In this document: piece after piece, positions 62,916 to 64,000 of the stretch
Layout of the letters: every line of letters begins with the position of its first letter
Position numbering within the stretch: the first letter of the stretch is position 1
Assembly (NCBI GenBank): GCA_016165875.1
Contig: JABBOT010000002.1
Span: 27,170,265 to 27,234,264 of the forward strand
Direction: 5' to 3'
Length of the DNA stretch: 64,000 nucleotides
Source: Acanthopleura granulata
Taxonomy: Eukaryota > Mollusca > Polyplacophora > Chitonida > Chitonidae
Notes under the pieces: generated by a model
Told to the model about the DNA's origin: nothing
The model's input: the letters and a program-made list of their open reading frames with translations, nothing else
The model's database searches: none
Position numbers and translations under genes: made by a program

Positions 62916-64000
62916 AGTTGATATACATGACATATTTCTTGCTGACACTGATGATAATAACTTCAGATACTGATACATCTCCATTTGGCCACTTCAAGGG
63001 ATTTATAACACAACAGGTAAGAGAAAATACAACAGCCAAGAAATACATGAATCTCATCTATAAGCCTTTGTGCACTATACCTAAACAGATCTTATTCAGA
63101 GATATGACAGCAATAAAGAAAGAGTGAGAAAGAAAATAAATGATTATAAATTTAACCCACAAAACAAGATTCGTACTTAAAGTGTTGGTTAAAACAGCAC
63201 TATAACACATGCATAAAATGATCGTTAGACTCATTCAAAGTTTAGATTCAAACCTCAGCAACAGTCCAACTGACTTAAAAGGCTCTCTGGTAAATGTACA
63301 AAGAAAGCTGGAGTAGAAAAAATTTGCTGTTTATAGGAGTCATCTTTGCTTTTGAGACTACAATAAATGTATCTTATGCATCCCAATCTTGGTTTGATGA
63401 AACCAAAAGTATGTATGGAATATCATCAATCTGTTTGGAGATGATGAACACACTAAAAACAAGCTTGGAAAACAATCTGGCAACACTCTTCTGGCCACTA
63501 AAGAAGCTAAACATAAAACTGTGCCTTCCAAGGTCCATATTGCTTTCAAATTATGACAGAACAAACCACCAGACTATACATACAAATGCAGAAAATATGA
63601 AGAAGTAGCATTCATGAGCATACCATACTGAGGTTCATCGCAATAGCTTTAAAACCATGACTGTTTCATGCCTACCCTACGGGTGACTTCATGTAAGACA
63701 CATACTGTGGACATCTCAAACAAAAAGATACTAATTGTCACTTTAAATACCCAAAACCTTTAGGAACCTGATCACAGATTGTGAAATAAGGTGAAAGTTA
63801 CAGAAAGCTAAGAATGCAACCGATCAATACACCAACGTTGAGTTATTGGAAACCTAGCACAGGATATTCTAAACTTGGTCCTCAAAGGCAGACTGTTCAA
63901 ACAAAACAGAAGGAGATGTTGTCCTTAGCCAGTGTGTTTGTTCAGCACTAGAAAGAACCAGGGGATCAATCAAACACCATAGAAGAGTGTCACGAACAAG
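62916..64000. other. Non-coding stretch at the right edge
   Basis: The open frames of up to about 100 codons here (for example plus 63294-63608) have low-complexity, AT-driven composition and no splice or family support. No repeats recognised. Confidence 0.45.

Overview
This is eukaryotic, AT-rich, intron-dominated genomic DNA. The taxon is inferred from the repeats. The window holds many copies of one tRNA-derived SINE, with a tRNA-like head and a tail built around TAAGTGAAATATTCTTGAG and ACACCAATCAAAT. It also holds a second dispersed family ending in a GGCC-centred palindrome. Both are of kinds I associate with molluscs, probably a bivalve or related lophotrochozoan. I cannot name the species. 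I see no prokaryotic operon, rRNA, true tRNA gene or CRISPR array.

The only coding unit I can assemble is on the minus strand. It is a large gene with small exons, long introns and several alternative 5' ends. Reading 5' to 3' on the minus strand, a distal start (coding from 48206 in an exon at 48049-48233) splices to an exon at 45409-45579. A second first coding exon lies at 33559-33677 and a third at 16725-16852. All of these end with two bases of a split codon. The next exon, 14133-13958, opens with the single base needed to complete it, and 13315-13211 follows in phase. The shared part is a basic, Ser/Arg-rich and probably disordered region. The distal start adds an acidic segment, and the two proximal starts add short, distinct N-termini. 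I do not recognise the protein family. The gene probably continues past the left edge, and a coding-like stretch at about 1640-2510 may belong to it.

The intronic remainder is shaped by mobile elements. There are at least 13 SINE copies or fragments, two of them with clear target-site duplications. There are two copies of a three-monomer repeat carrying TCAAGGTC sites, one of them split in two. The split copy is interrupted by an 836-bp segment with 47-bp terminal inverted repeats and TTAA at both ends. That segment carries the 5' end of an open frame resembling the N-terminus of P2X7-C-terminal-domain-like proteins. There is also a 400-bp fold-back element, a four-unit minisatellite of AP-1 sites beside the common exon, and several short inverted and direct duplications.

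Layout: 1-2510, tandem duplication and uncertain exons; 2511-13210, intron; 13211-14133, common exons; 14231-14330, AP-1 minisatellite; 16.7 kb, alternative exon; 17-33.5 kb, intron with SINEs and fold-backs; 33.6 kb, alternative exon and possible promoter; 34-45 kb, intron with a possible poison exon; 45.4-48.2 kb, distal exons; 50.9-52.2 kb, nested mobile elements; 52-64 kb, upstream intron or intergenic DNA with SINE fragments.
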